From the IMG/VR virus record IMGVR_UViG_3300044613_002452, positions 1 to 23,931 of that record: a stretch of 23,931 nt of DNA. One strand, written 5' to 3'. Under the pieces are notes generated by a model. That model did not search any database. It saw only the letters and a program-made list of their open reading frames with translations, and was not told the DNA's origin. The translations under genes and the position numbers were made by a program. This DNA comes from a virus. This document shows positions 1 to 6,474 of the stretch, piece by piece; positions within the stretch are counted from its first letter, which is position 1; each line of letters starts with the position of its first letter.

Positions 1-134
1 AGGAGCTTGCGACTGGCGGAAAATGGGCCCAAATTTATTGCGATTTGCTGAAGTAATAAACACTTCCCACGATTTCAGTCTCAACAAGCCCTTTTGATAA
101 TGAGACGCACGAAAAAGCCGTATCACAATGCCCA
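1..134. other. Leader region upstream of the terminase genes
   Basis: No gene is supported here. The stretch is more A/T-rich than the coding DNA that follows. It holds a 6-bp inverted repeat, GTCTCA (78-83) and TGAGAC (101-106), with a TGATAATGA run between the arms that could include a -10-like GATAAT at 95-100; no good -35 sits upstream of it. In lambda the cos site lies directly before the small terminase gene, so this is the natural place to look for cos or for the late promoter. That assignment is inference from gene order; I see no decisive cos sequence. Confidence 0.3.
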
Positions 135-674
135 ATGGCCCTGACGCAGATCCAACTGGCGAAGGCACTCGACGCCAACCAGGCGAGCGTGTCGCTCTGG
201 AAAGCGCAGGGGATGCCAACGGACTCGGTGGATGCGGCGAGGGCATGGCTGGCCGCGAACATTCGCCGCCGCAAGTCGGGGAAGGTGGCCGCGCCAACGA
301 CCAGCACCAACCCGGCGCTGGGGCCGAGGGCGAGACTGGACCGGGCGGCGGAGGGGGAGATTCGTCATTACGAATTGTGGAAGGCGGCAGCGAACTCGGA
401 GGAGGCCAACAGCCGAACCGTGGCCGAACTGGCCGGCGCGTGGCGCGACAGCCGAAAGGCCGTGGCACAGGCCGAGCAGGAGTTGGGGCAATTCCTGTCG
501 ATGACCAAGGCGACACTCAACAAGGCGGAGACGGTGGCGGCGATCCGTGGGCTGATTTCGGCAATGGTGCAGGATTTTTCGACATTTCCGTGGGGAGAGC
601 AGGCGACCTCGATGCTACGGAAGCACTTAGCGACCCTGCCGCCGTCATTGTCGGAGGCGACCGCGAAGGGTTAG
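135..674 (+). CDS. terS: Terminase small subunit, Nu1-like
   Basis: This 179-residue protein probably recognises the phage genome end and loads the large terminase subunit for DNA packaging. Residues about 5-45 resemble the winged-helix start of lambda Nu1: QLAKALDANQASVSLWKAQGMP lines up with the Nu1 pattern of a QLA helix followed by W..QGMP. A helical, charge-rich middle (about 65-135) would suit oligomerisation, and the tail would bind the large subunit. It lies directly before the large subunit, as Nu1 precedes A. The start is ATG 135; a nearby ATG at 128 is in another frame and gives low-complexity G/R-rich translation. No SD sequence precedes the start. Similarity is by motif and position only, so the family is likely and the details uncertain. 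Confidence 0.72.
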   Translation: MALTQIQLAKALDANQASVSLWKAQGMPTDSVDAARAWLAANIRRRKSGKVAAPTTSTNPALGPRARLDRAAEGEIRHYELWKAAANSEEANSRTVAELAGAWRDSRKAVAQAEQELGQFLSMTKATLNKAETVAAIRGLISAMVQDFSTFPWGEQATSMLRKHLATLPPSLSEATAKG

Positions 675-2374
675 CCGAAGCGTGGGCCGCAGGGCATGAG
701 GTAACGCTGACGCCGCCGAAGCCAGGCGTGGTGGCGTGGGCCGAGTCGAATCTCAAGCTCTCCGAGCGCATCACCAATAAGCCGGGGAGCTACCTGACGC
801 AGCGCACTCCATATGTGCGCGAAGTGTTGGAGTGCTTCGCGGACGAGCGGGTGCGTCGGTTGGCTTTGGTGTGGGGCGCTCAGACAAGCAAGACCACGGC
901 CATCATCGTGGGCATGGCCTATAAGCTTGACGTAAGTCCCGCCCCTTGTCTTTGGGTCATGCCCTCGACGCACCTTGCGCGGTCATTTTCCGAGACGCGA
1001 TGGATGCCGCTCATAGATCAGAACCCGACTTTAGCGCGGCACAAGCAATCCGATCCCGACAAATATCGACTCCTTGAGCAGCACTTTGACCGCATGAGCG
1101 TGTGGTTCACGGGCAGCAACTCGCCGGCCTCGCTTTCCTCGCGCTCGATTGCCGCTCTGTGCATGGACGAATTGGACAAATTTCCCGCGAAGGGCGGCAA
1201 AGAGTCCGCGCCGTTGCAACTCGCCGAGGCCCGCGTGGCGACTTACCCGAAACACATCATCGTAACGACCTCAACCCCGACCTACGAAGACGGGGCGATT
1301 TGGACGGAATGGGTCAAGGGCGATCAACGCAAATACTTCGTGCCCTGCCTTGGCTGCGGCGAAGCGTGGGCCCTGGAATGGGAACACATTCGATGGGACG
1401 AGACAGCCAAGCAGGATGAGGGCTGGAACATGGAGCGAGTCGCCGCGTCGGCGCGCTGCGTGTGTCCTGCCTGCGGCCACGCGCACACGGAGAACGACAA
1501 GCCGTTGATGCTTGAACGTGGGGAGTGGCGTGCGACCGAGCTTGCCGCCGAGCCAGGGCGGCGAAGCTATCACCTATCCTCGCTTTACGCGCCTTGGCGA
1601 AAGTGGTCGGACTTGGCCGTAAAGTTTTTGCAAGACCGCGATGCGCTGGGAGGGCTGCAAGACTTCAACAACCGCGAACTGGCCCTGCCGTGGAAGCCTG
1701 ACGGCGCGCTTATCACCACGCAGATGATCCGCGACCGCGTGGACGCCTCGCCGCGCTACACTCTGGGGGCCGCGCCCGAAGGCAAGGTAATCGGGCGGCT
1801 TATGTCTATCGACGTTCAGCAGACCGAGATGTGGTGGCTCGTGCGCGAGCTTCACGAAGACGGCAGCAGCTACCTCCTCGATTACGGCGCAATGGTGGGA
1901 TGGGACGGCGTGATGGACAAGTTTCGCCACTACAAATGCTATCGCGGCATTGTAGACGCAGGCTACGCAGCCAAGACCCCGGCGGGTGTCTATGATTTCG
2001 TTGCCAAGTCGGGCGGTCTATTTGTCGCGGCCAAAGGGCGAACCGTCAGCCAGGGATTGCGCGAGCCATACAAATTCCAGCAAATCGTATCGGGCGGCGC
2101 GGTCCTGTGGGCGGTGCAATTCGACGCGCACTTTTGGCAGGCCCGACTCTATCACGACATCCTGCGCGACGGGAGGGGCCGGTGGCATCTGCCGCGAGAC
2201 ATTGCAAAAGACTACGTTGGGCAGCTTCAAGGCGAGGCACTGATCGAGAAAGACGGCGAGGCAAAGTGGCAAAGGTTGGGACCGAACCACCTTGCCGACT
2301 GCGAAAAGATGGCCCTCGTGCTGGTTGATTCCATCATGGCGCAATGGCGCTCAACCAACCCCGCAACAGAGTAA
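590..2374 (+). CDS. terL: Terminase large subunit, lambda gpA (GpA) family
   Basis: This is the packaging motor ATPase and nuclease, about 594 residues from the chosen start (lambda gpA has 641). The family N-terminal pattern VVAWAESNLKLS is at about residues 47-58. A Walker A-like segment LVWGAQTSKTT lies near 93-103 and Walker B with the catalytic acid, LCMDELDKF, near 190. Two cysteine pairs (CLGC, CPAC) around 248 and 290 resemble the zinc-binding insert common in the family. The nuclease part begins at SIDVQQTEMWW near 405, continues with IVDAGY, and ends with HLADCEKMALV, matching ALDCFVYAL in lambda. The open frame runs back to 128 under terS, but that translation is Gly/Arg-rich and looks non-coding. 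GTG 590 is the best family-length start; GTG 728 would remove residues usually present. The function is secure and the start is not. Confidence 0.9.
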   Translation: MGRAGDLDATEALSDPAAVIVGGDREGLAEAWAAGHEVTLTPPKPGVVAWAESNLKLSERITNKPGSYLTQRTPYVREVLECFADERVRRLALVWGAQTSKTTAIIVGMAYKLDVSPAPCLWVMPSTHLARSFSETRWMPLIDQNPTLARHKQSDPDKYRLLEQHFDRMSVWFTGSNSPASLSSRSIAALCMDELDKFPAKGGKESAPLQLAEARVATYPKHIIVTTSTPTYEDGAIWTEWVKGDQRKYFVPCLGCGEAWALEWEHIRWDETAKQDEGWNMERVAASARCVCPACGHAHTENDKPLMLERGEWRATELAAEPGRRSYHLSSLYAPWRKWSDLAVKFLQDRDALGGLQDFNNRELALPWKPDGALITTQMIRDRVDASPRYTLGAAPEGKVIGRLMSIDVQQTEMWWLVRELHEDGSSYLLDYGAMVGWDGVMDKFRHYKCYRGIVDAGYAAKTPAGVYDFVAKSGGLFVAAKGRTVSQGLREPYKFQQIVSGGAVLWAVQFDAHFWQARLYHDILRDGRGRWHLPRDIAKDYVGQLQGEALIEKDGEAKWQRLGPNHLADCEKMALVLVDSIMAQWRSTNPATE

Positions 2375-2394
2375 AACCCATATTCCGCTTGCCA

Positions 2395-2411
2395 ACGCAA
2401 GCAGCTTGCGT
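2395..2411. repeat. 17-bp near-perfect palindrome ACGCAAGCAGCTTGCGT
   Basis: Two 8-bp arms, ACGCAAGC and GCTTGCGT, flank a single A in the 50-nt gap after terL and 13 nt before the next ATG. A third GCTTGC lies just upstream at 2387-2392. As RNA it could not form a tight hairpin without opening the centre, so a protein-binding DNA site is as likely as a structural one. Its function is unknown. Confidence 0.4.
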
Positions 2412-2424
2412 AGGCTGGTGGCGT

Positions 2425-2610
2425 ATGAGCAAATTCAACATCCTAGAGATCGCCGCCAATTTTAACGCGGCAACGGATTACGACATTGAGGCGGCACTTG
2501 CGCTGACCTCGACAATCCTTCGCCACGCGCACACGGTGCAGCTTGCCCGCATCAAAAACGCCGACCCGCAGCTAGAGCTTCCCATTGAGATTGGCAACGA
2601 TGCGCCCTAA
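2425..2610 (+). CDS. Small hypothetical protein
   Basis: This 61-residue protein is not recognised. It is mostly predicted helical, with an acidic, alanine-rich middle (DYDIEAALALTS) and no membrane segment or cysteines. I chose ATG 2425 because the longer TTG/ATG options reach back into the terL end and the 17-bp palindrome. It lies between terminase and connector genes, where lambdoid phages often carry a small accessory packaging or head gene. Its 3' end overlaps the start of the next small gene by 11 bases, implying translational coupling. G/C-rich third positions support it being real, but no function can be assigned. Confidence 0.6.
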   Translation: MSKFNILEIAANFNAATDYDIEAALALTSTILRHAHTVQLARIKNADPQLELPIEIGNDAP

Positions 2611-2788
2611 CATTACGGGCGTGAAATGCCCGAACTGTAAGAAGCCCTTGCCAGCAAGCTATGTGGACACCCGCGCAGCCGGAAGTAAGGGCGGCAAAAC
2701 AACAGGGGCGACAAAAGCTCGAACCAGCGAACAAGCCCGCGCAGCCGTAATGGCGCGGTGGGCCAAGCGCAAGAAGTCGGACTCTTGA
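2600..2788 (+). CDS. Small zinc-ribbon-like basic protein
   Basis: This 62-residue protein has a CPNC knuckle near residues 10-13, only half of a zinc-ribbon pair, followed by a strongly basic Gly/Lys/Ala-rich segment (SKGGKTTGATKARTSEQARA) ending in Arg and Lys. Such KGG/ARA tails are common in small phage proteins that may bind nucleic acid. ATG 2600 lies inside the end of the preceding gene. A TTG at 2585 in the same frame would add five residues and seems less likely. Its TGA stop (2786-2788) forms part of the TTGACA motif that leads into the next gene. Nucleic-acid binding is inference from composition. Confidence 0.6.
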   Translation: MRPNITGVKCPNCKKPLPASYVDTRAAGSKGGKTTGATKARTSEQARAAVMARWAKRKKSDS

Positions 2789-2804
2789 CACAGCCCGCGA
2801 GGGC
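2785..2804 (+). promoter_or_regulatory. TTGACA-N14 start-site motif
   Basis: TTGACA at 2785-2790 is followed by 14 nt ending in GCGAGGGC, directly abutting ATG 2805. The TGA inside it is the stop of the preceding gene. It is one of about nine copies in the window. Confidence 0.6.
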
Positions 2805-3065
2805 ATGACCGACGCGGCGATTCTCGCCTCATGCTTTAGCTCCGAGGAACTTTCCGACTTAAAGACGGCCTGCAAATCGCAGATCGTTGCGGGAGGCGCG
2901 TCACAGGCATTCGTCGTGTCAAGCAGCGTGGGCGGGCGCTCCGTCACGCTCCAGCAAACTTACAACGCCTGGGAAATGCTTGGCCTCATCGAGACGGCCC
3001 TTGCCATCAACGCGGGCAAGATCGGCAACAACAGATGCAGCCGCGCTCAATACGGCACTTACTGA
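2805..3065 (+). CDS. Head-tail connector, gpW-like
   Basis: This 86-residue protein sits between terminase and portal exactly as gpW does in lambda. gpW (68 residues) plugs the portal after packaging and provides the site for FII and tail attachment. The layout agrees: an N-terminal helix (about 12-28), a beta-hairpin with a small-residue turn (FVVSSSVGGRSVTLQQ, about 41-56), then a second helix (YNAWEMLGLIETALAI). The last 15 residues are extra and basic. The start is set by ATG 2805 preceded by the TTGACA motif, and its TGA stop ends one base before the portal ATG. Sequence identity to gpW is low by eye, so this rests on predicted topology and position. Confidence 0.55.
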   Translation: MTDAAILASCFSSEELSDLKTACKSQIVAGGASQAFVVSSSVGGRSVTLQQTYNAWEMLGLIETALAINAGKIGNNRCSRAQYGTY

Positions 3066-3066
3066 C

Positions 3067-4584
3067 ATGGCAAAACTGATCGACAAGCTCGCCAAGCAAT
3101 TCGGCTTTTCCCGCATGGTGGAAGCGGCCAATTGGCGACCCGAAGAACGCTCTTGGGTTTGGTCGCAGGCGCAGGACAGCAAGGTGGACATTTCCAATGG
3201 CGACCGCGTTCGCCTGCTCGGCCTTTCGCGCAAACTTTTCTACAACAACGCCATCGTCCGCTCGGCCATCCGCGACAAGGCGACCTACTCGGTCGGCTCG
3301 GCCATCGCCCCGCAGGCCAACAGCGGCGATCCCGCGTGGGACGATGCCGCCGAAGCGTGGTGGGATAACTGGAGCAAGTCGCCCGAAATCAGCGAGCGCC
3401 ACGATATGCGCCGGCTGCAAATGCTCGTCTCCGAAGCCATTGACCGTGACGGCGAAATCTTTTGCATCCTGACCAACAAACGCGACGGGATGCCCGCCGT
3501 TCAAGTGGTCGAGTCGCACCGCGTAGCCAACCCGCCCGACAAGGCCGACCAGATCATTGACGGCGTAAGTCTCGACCGCTTTGCGCGTCCGCTCGCTTAC
3601 CATGTGGTCGAGGGCGACACCTTCAGCCAGCGCACCAGCCGCCGCATCCAGGCGGATCTGATGCTCCACGTTTACGAGCCCGAACGCCCCGACCAAGTGC
3701 GCGGGTATCCCGCCGTGGCCGTGGCGCTCAACAACCTCCTCGACCGCGACGAACTCCTCCGCTTTGAGATGCAGGCCGCGAAGATCGGCAGCAGCATCGG
3801 CCTTGTCGTTCAGAACGCGCAGGGCGGTGTGGGGGCCGAGGGATTTTTTGGCGACTTGTCCAAGAGCACGGGCGAAAGCCTGACCCGCGAAACAGTTTTC
3901 GGCGGCGGCATGATCCCGCGACTCAAGGCCACCGAGCGCATCGAGTCCTTCATGATGAATCGCCCCAACGAAAAGTTGGACGCGCATCTTGAGCAATACA
4001 TCCGCGCTGCCGCCCTTGGCCTCGGCCTGCCTTATGAATTTATCTGGGACACATCCGCTGTCGGCGGCGTGGCCCAGCGTTTCATTATCCAAAAAGCCGC
4101 CCGCGCCTTTGCCGCACGGCAAGACGTTCTTATCTCCTCCTTCCTTGGCAAGCTCTGGAACTACGCGATCGCCAACGCTATGCGCCGCCGCGAACTGCCG
4201 CAGAATCCGAACTGGCGCAGCGTTCACTGGCAGACCCCGCGCTCGATCACGGTGGACGTGGGCCGCGAAGCCGCCGCTCGGCGCGACGATGTGAAAGCGG
4301 GCTTGATGACCCTGGCCGACTTCTTTGGCGAGCAGGGCTTGGATTGGAAGACGGCCATGCAGGAAATCGCCGCCGAGCGCCAGTTTGCCAACGAGCTCGG
4401 CATCATTGTCGGCGTCGAGCGCAATGAGGGGGCGACGGTTATCGACCCTGTGCCCACAGGGGACGGCGGTTCAACTCCGCCCGCCTCCACCCCGGAGCCG
4501 CAAGCCGCAGAGTTTTCGGAACGCGCCCGCAAAAAGAAGCGGATCTACAAGCGCAAGAAGGCCGAAACCAAGCCGGTTGCTTGA
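3067..4584 (+). CDS. Portal protein, lambda gpB-like
   Basis: This 505-residue protein is the dodecameric ring at the special capsid vertex through which DNA enters and leaves. The size fits gpB (533). Features seen include an N-terminal region with VRSAIRDKATYSVGS, a central DRDGEIFCIL strand-turn typical of the family wing, the segment VESHRVANPP, the VYEPERPDQVRGYPAVAVAL loop region near 215-235, then helices LDAHLEQYIRAAALGLGLPYEF that match the conserved end of the portal stem and crown. The C-terminus is Pro-rich and then strongly basic (RKKKRIYKRKK). The start is ATG 3067, one base after the connector stop; the open frame extends further upstream, but that part overlaps the gpW-like gene in another frame. 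No clear SD sequence. Confidence 0.88.
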   Translation: MAKLIDKLAKQFGFSRMVEAANWRPEERSWVWSQAQDSKVDISNGDRVRLLGLSRKLFYNNAIVRSAIRDKATYSVGSAIAPQANSGDPAWDDAAEAWWDNWSKSPEISERHDMRRLQMLVSEAIDRDGEIFCILTNKRDGMPAVQVVESHRVANPPDKADQIIDGVSLDRFARPLAYHVVEGDTFSQRTSRRIQADLMLHVYEPERPDQVRGYPAVAVALNNLLDRDELLRFEMQAAKIGSSIGLVVQNAQGGVGAEGFFGDLSKSTGESLTRETVFGGGMIPRLKATERIESFMMNRPNEKLDAHLEQYIRAAALGLGLPYEFIWDTSAVGGVAQRFIIQKAARAFAARQDVLISSFLGKLWNYAIANAMRRRELPQNPNWRSVHWQTPRSITVDVGREAAARRDDVKAGLMTLADFFGEQGLDWKTAMQEIAAERQFANELGIIVGVERNEGATVIDPVPTGDGGSTPPASTPEPQAAEFSERARKKKRIYKRKKAETKPVA

Positions 4585-4601
4585 CATGAGCGTCCGCCTA
4601 T
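4581..4601 (+). promoter_or_regulatory. TTGACA-N15 start-site motif
   Basis: TTGACA at 4581-4586 contains the portal TGA stop and lies 15 nt before ATG 4602. This copy lacks GAGGGC; instead a hairpin surrounds the start codon. Confidence 0.45.
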
Positions 4602-4609
4602 ATGGCGGA
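4593..4609 (+). promoter_or_regulatory. Hairpin presenting the protease start codon
   Basis: TCCGCC (4593-4598) pairs perfectly with GGCGGA (4604-4609) around the 5-nt loop TATAT, which holds the first two bases of ATG 4602. No SD sequence is present. A stem at the start codon might limit or gate protease synthesis; that is inference. Confidence 0.4.
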
Positions 4610-5465
4610 ACTCAAATTTGACGGCATCTCGGTTGCGACCGTTGGCCCTGCGTTGGGCCACGAAATGTTCGTGGACGATGTGACCCTGCTCCAAGCCGAA
4701 CAGGCGGGGCAGGCTGGCAGCCCGGTCAAAGTGTTTGTCGATCACGACGAGTCCATCGACTCCCTCATCGGCCTGCTCAACAACTTCCGCATCGAGGAAG
4801 ACCAACTGCGCGCCGATTTGGAACTGCTTTCGGCTCACCCGCAGGCCGAGTTTTACGCCGAGATTCTTTCTAAAGCGCCTGGCCGCGTCGGATTTTCAAT
4901 GGCCTTCAGTGGTAAGCCCGAAGAAGTGGGCGACCGCCGTTTTGCCCGCGTCGAAAATCTGGTCAGCGTTGACCTCGTTTCGCGCCCCGCCGCGAACCGC
5001 GAAGGCGTTTTCCGCGCCGGCAGTGAGCCCGCATCGGTTGACACCGCAGCGGAGGGCATGGCTAACGCCGAAATCAAAACTGAACAGGTTGAATTTGACG
5101 CCAAGGCCGCCATTGAGGCGCTGACCGAGGTTGTTTCCAAACTTCAAGAATCCGTCGAGGCCATCGCCGCCGACAAATCCGAACCCGCCGAGGCTGAAGT
5201 TGCCGCCGAGGAAGTGAAAGCCGAGGAGGCCGCGCCCGCTGTTGAGAGCGCCGAGCTTTCCGCGCTGTCGGCCAAGGTTGCCGAACTGGAAATCGCCCTC
5301 GCCGCCAAGGGCAGCGAGGCCGTGTCCAGCAACGGTGCCGCTTCCGAAGACCCCGTCGAGCAGTTCAAGGCCGCTTCCGAGGCCAAGGACTGGAAGCGCG
5401 TGGCGCAACTCTTTTCCGCGAACAAGGCCGCAATCCTGCGCGCCCGCAACGCCAAGAATTTCTAA
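4602..5465 (+). CDS. Capsid maturation protease with C-terminal scaffold domain
   Basis: This 287-residue protein combines a prohead protease (about 1-140) and a scaffolding region (about 150-287), as lambda C/Nu3 and other fused forms do. The protease part has a His in FVDHDES (H48), the strand LRADLELLS, a Ser in RVGFSMAFSG (S99), and the closing NLVSVDLVSRPAANREGVF, a pattern typical of HK97-type (S78) prohead proteases. The catalytic pair H48/S99 is proposed from that pattern. The C-terminal part is very acidic and Ala/Glu-rich with likely coiled coil, ending in a basic helix (DWKRVAQLFSANKAA) typical of scaffolds that contact capsid protein. It directly precedes the capsid gene. An in-frame ATG at residue 153 carries its own start motif. 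Confidence 0.72.
   Translation: MAELKFDGISVATVGPALGHEMFVDDVTLLQAEQAGQAGSPVKVFVDHDESIDSLIGLLNNFRIEEDQLRADLELLSAHPQAEFYAEILSKAPGRVGFSMAFSGKPEEVGDRRFARVENLVSVDLVSRPAANREGVFRAGSEPASVDTAAEGMANAEIKTEQVEFDAKAAIEALTEVVSKLQESVEAIAADKSEPAEAEVAAEEVKAEEAAPAVESAELSALSAKVAELEIALAAKGSEAVSSNGAASEDPVEQFKAASEAKDWKRVAQLFSANKAAILRARNAKNF
5038..5057 (+). promoter_or_regulatory. TTGACA-N14 start-site motif inside the protease gene
   Basis: TTGACA at 5038-5043 is followed by 14 nt ending in GCGGAGGGC and then ATG 5058. It is the same arrangement as before separate genes, but here lies within an open reading frame (reading Val-Asp-Thr), so the match cannot be a by-product of a stop codon. Confidence 0.6.
5058..5465 (+). 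CDS. Nested scaffolding protein (internal start of the protease gene)
   Basis: A separate 135-residue product is predicted from ATG 5058, in the same frame as the protease ORF. It would consist of the acidic, helical scaffold region alone, beginning MANAEIKTEQVEF and ending with the basic capsid-contacting helix. Lambda makes Nu3 in the same way from inside gene C, so that free scaffold greatly exceeds protease. The evidence for use of this start is the full TTGACA-N14-ATG motif with GGAGGGC directly before the ATG, found elsewhere only at gene starts, and its position exactly at the boundary between the two domains. Proof would need protein data, so this remains a well-supported inference. 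Confidence 0.6.
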   Translation: MANAEIKTEQVEFDAKAAIEALTEVVSKLQESVEAIAADKSEPAEAEVAAEEVKAEEAAPAVESAELSALSAKVAELEIALAAKGSEAVSSNGAASEDPVEQFKAASEAKDWKRVAQLFSANKAAILRARNAKNF

Positions 5466-5514
5466 GGGCCAACCCCCGACGAAAAACCAACAACAAACCT
5501 AAAAACCTAATAAT
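5466..5514 (+). promoter_or_regulatory. A-rich, SD-less leader of the capsid gene
   Basis: The 49-nt gap before the capsid ATG becomes A/C-rich, with two AACCTAA units and TAATAAT running into the ATG. There is no SD sequence and no stem. An unstructured A-rich leader is known to favour strong translation, in keeping with the most abundant virion protein. No convincing promoter was seen. Confidence 0.4.
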
Positions 5515-6363
5515 ATGGCAAACGTATTCGATTCAGCACTCGTCGTAGCGACGATCTCTGAACAGGTGCAGACGGTGCTCGCCAACCGGTTGGCCCCGCT
5601 CCGCATTTTCAGCACGGATTTCAGCAATGAAGTCCGCAAACCCAAGGACACCGTTCAGGTGCCTCTCGTCACGGCCACCAGCGCCACGGCGACCAACCCG
5701 ACCGACTTCACTCCCGCTTCCGACGTTACCGTTGGCAAGGCGACCGTGACGCTCGATCACTACAGCCAGTTCTTCGGCATCACCCAAGCGGATCTCGCGC
5801 TGGGCCATCGCCTCGAGAATTTGGTTCGTATCAATCTGAACGCCTTGGCCGACAAGATCTTCTCGGTGGCGATCACCCCGATCACCACAGTTAACTTCGG
5901 CGCAGCCACGGTTACCACGACCACCATCACCCCCGGCTCGGGCCATCTCGCTTCCCTGTGGAGCGCGATCAGCAAGAGCGACCGCAAGGGCTTGGTTGTC
6001 ACTCCCGAAATCTACAGCAAGTTGATCCCGACCAACGCCGATTTCCTCCCGCTCCAGAACGGAGCCTACGGATTCGACCAAGGCATCTACTACGCCAACA
6101 GCTTCAGCGGTGCAGTCTCGGGCCTCGACGGCTTCGCGGTTTCGCCCGAAGCGGTGGCGGTGGCCTCGGCCATGCCGGTCATCGACCCCGCAGTTGCCAA
6201 TCTGCTCTACGTCTCGGATTCCGTGACGCTCGACCAGCTCGGCATGACGATCATGTATAACATCACAGCCTCGCAGTCCACACGCACGGTGACTGCCTCC
6301 TGCGAAGTTATGTTCGGATCGGCAGCGGGTCTGACCAGCGGCACCTGCGCGCTCATCATCTAA
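5515..6363 (+). CDS. Major capsid protein
   Basis: This 282-residue protein probably builds the icosahedral shell with an HK97-type fold. The assignment rests on position directly after protease/scaffold, suitable size, and composition: Ala/Thr/Val-rich, no cysteine clusters, an N-terminal helix (MANVFDSALVVATISEQVQTV), a spine-helix-like segment NLVRINLNALADKIF near 103-117, and KGLVVTPEIYSKLI followed by alternating strands as in P-domains. The C-terminus is strand-rich. It starts at ATG 5515 behind an A-rich leader and is followed by two strong hairpins, the only apparent terminators in the window, which would let the capsid message be stable and abundant. I recognise the class rather than a specific family member. 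Confidence 0.75.
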   Translation: MANVFDSALVVATISEQVQTVLANRLAPLRIFSTDFSNEVRKPKDTVQVPLVTATSATATNPTDFTPASDVTVGKATVTLDHYSQFFGITQADLALGHRLENLVRINLNALADKIFSVAITPITTVNFGAATVTTTTITPGSGHLASLWSAISKSDRKGLVVTPEIYSKLIPTNADFLPLQNGAYGFDQGIYYANSFSGAVSGLDGFAVSPEAVAVASAMPVIDPAVANLLYVSDSVTLDQLGMTIMYNITASQSTRTVTASCEVMFGSAAGLTSGTCALII

Positions 6364-6379
6364 GGGTTCGTGTGTTCAT

Positions 6380-6411
6380 CTCCCGGCGGTTGAGTGGCCC
6401 GCCGGGAGTTT
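6380..6411 (+). terminator. Terminator-like hairpin 1 after the capsid gene
   Basis: CTCCCGGCGG (6380-6389) and CCGCCGGGAG (6399-6408) form a perfect 10-bp G/C-rich stem with a 9-nt loop, followed by only TTT. It could slow transcription or protect the capsid mRNA 3' end. Confidence 0.6.
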
Positions 6412-6431
6412 CCACTTAGGCTTAACAGCCA

Positions 6432-6469
6432 AGGGGTCGCGCTTCCACTCGGCGCGGCCCTTCCTTTTT
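6432..6469 (+). terminator. Intrinsic terminator-like hairpin 2
   Basis: AGGGGTCGCGC (6432-6442) pairs with GCGCGGCCCTT (6452-6462) in an 11-bp stem (two G-T wobbles) with a 9-nt loop, then CCTTTTTC. This has the shape of a classical rho-independent terminator. It ends only 5 nt before GTG 6475, leaving no room for a promoter in between. Confidence 0.65.
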
Positions 6470-6474
6470 CTAGC

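Noticed and set aside
128-589. Extension of the large terminase frame back to ATG 128, with GAGGGC before ATG 245 in that frame
   Set aside because: The translation is Gly/Arg/Gln-rich and looks like an off-frame reading of terS. The ATG at 245 has no TTGACA at the proper distance, and the bases are explained by terS codons for A-R-A-W-L-A.
2785-2820. TTGACA as a -35 promoter box
   Set aside because: No TATAAT-like hexamer lies 16-18 nt downstream at this or the other copies, and a transcript would begin inside the gene it should encode.
3007-4227. 406-codon open frame on the minus strand across the portal gene
   Set aside because: It is antisense to a clear portal gene in a G/C-rich region where such open frames arise by codon bias. 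There is no recognisable protein pattern, and all other genes run rightward.
5533-6081. Minus-strand open frame of 182 codons within the capsid gene
   Set aside because: Same explanation as the portal shadow; the capsid reading frame has the protein-like composition.
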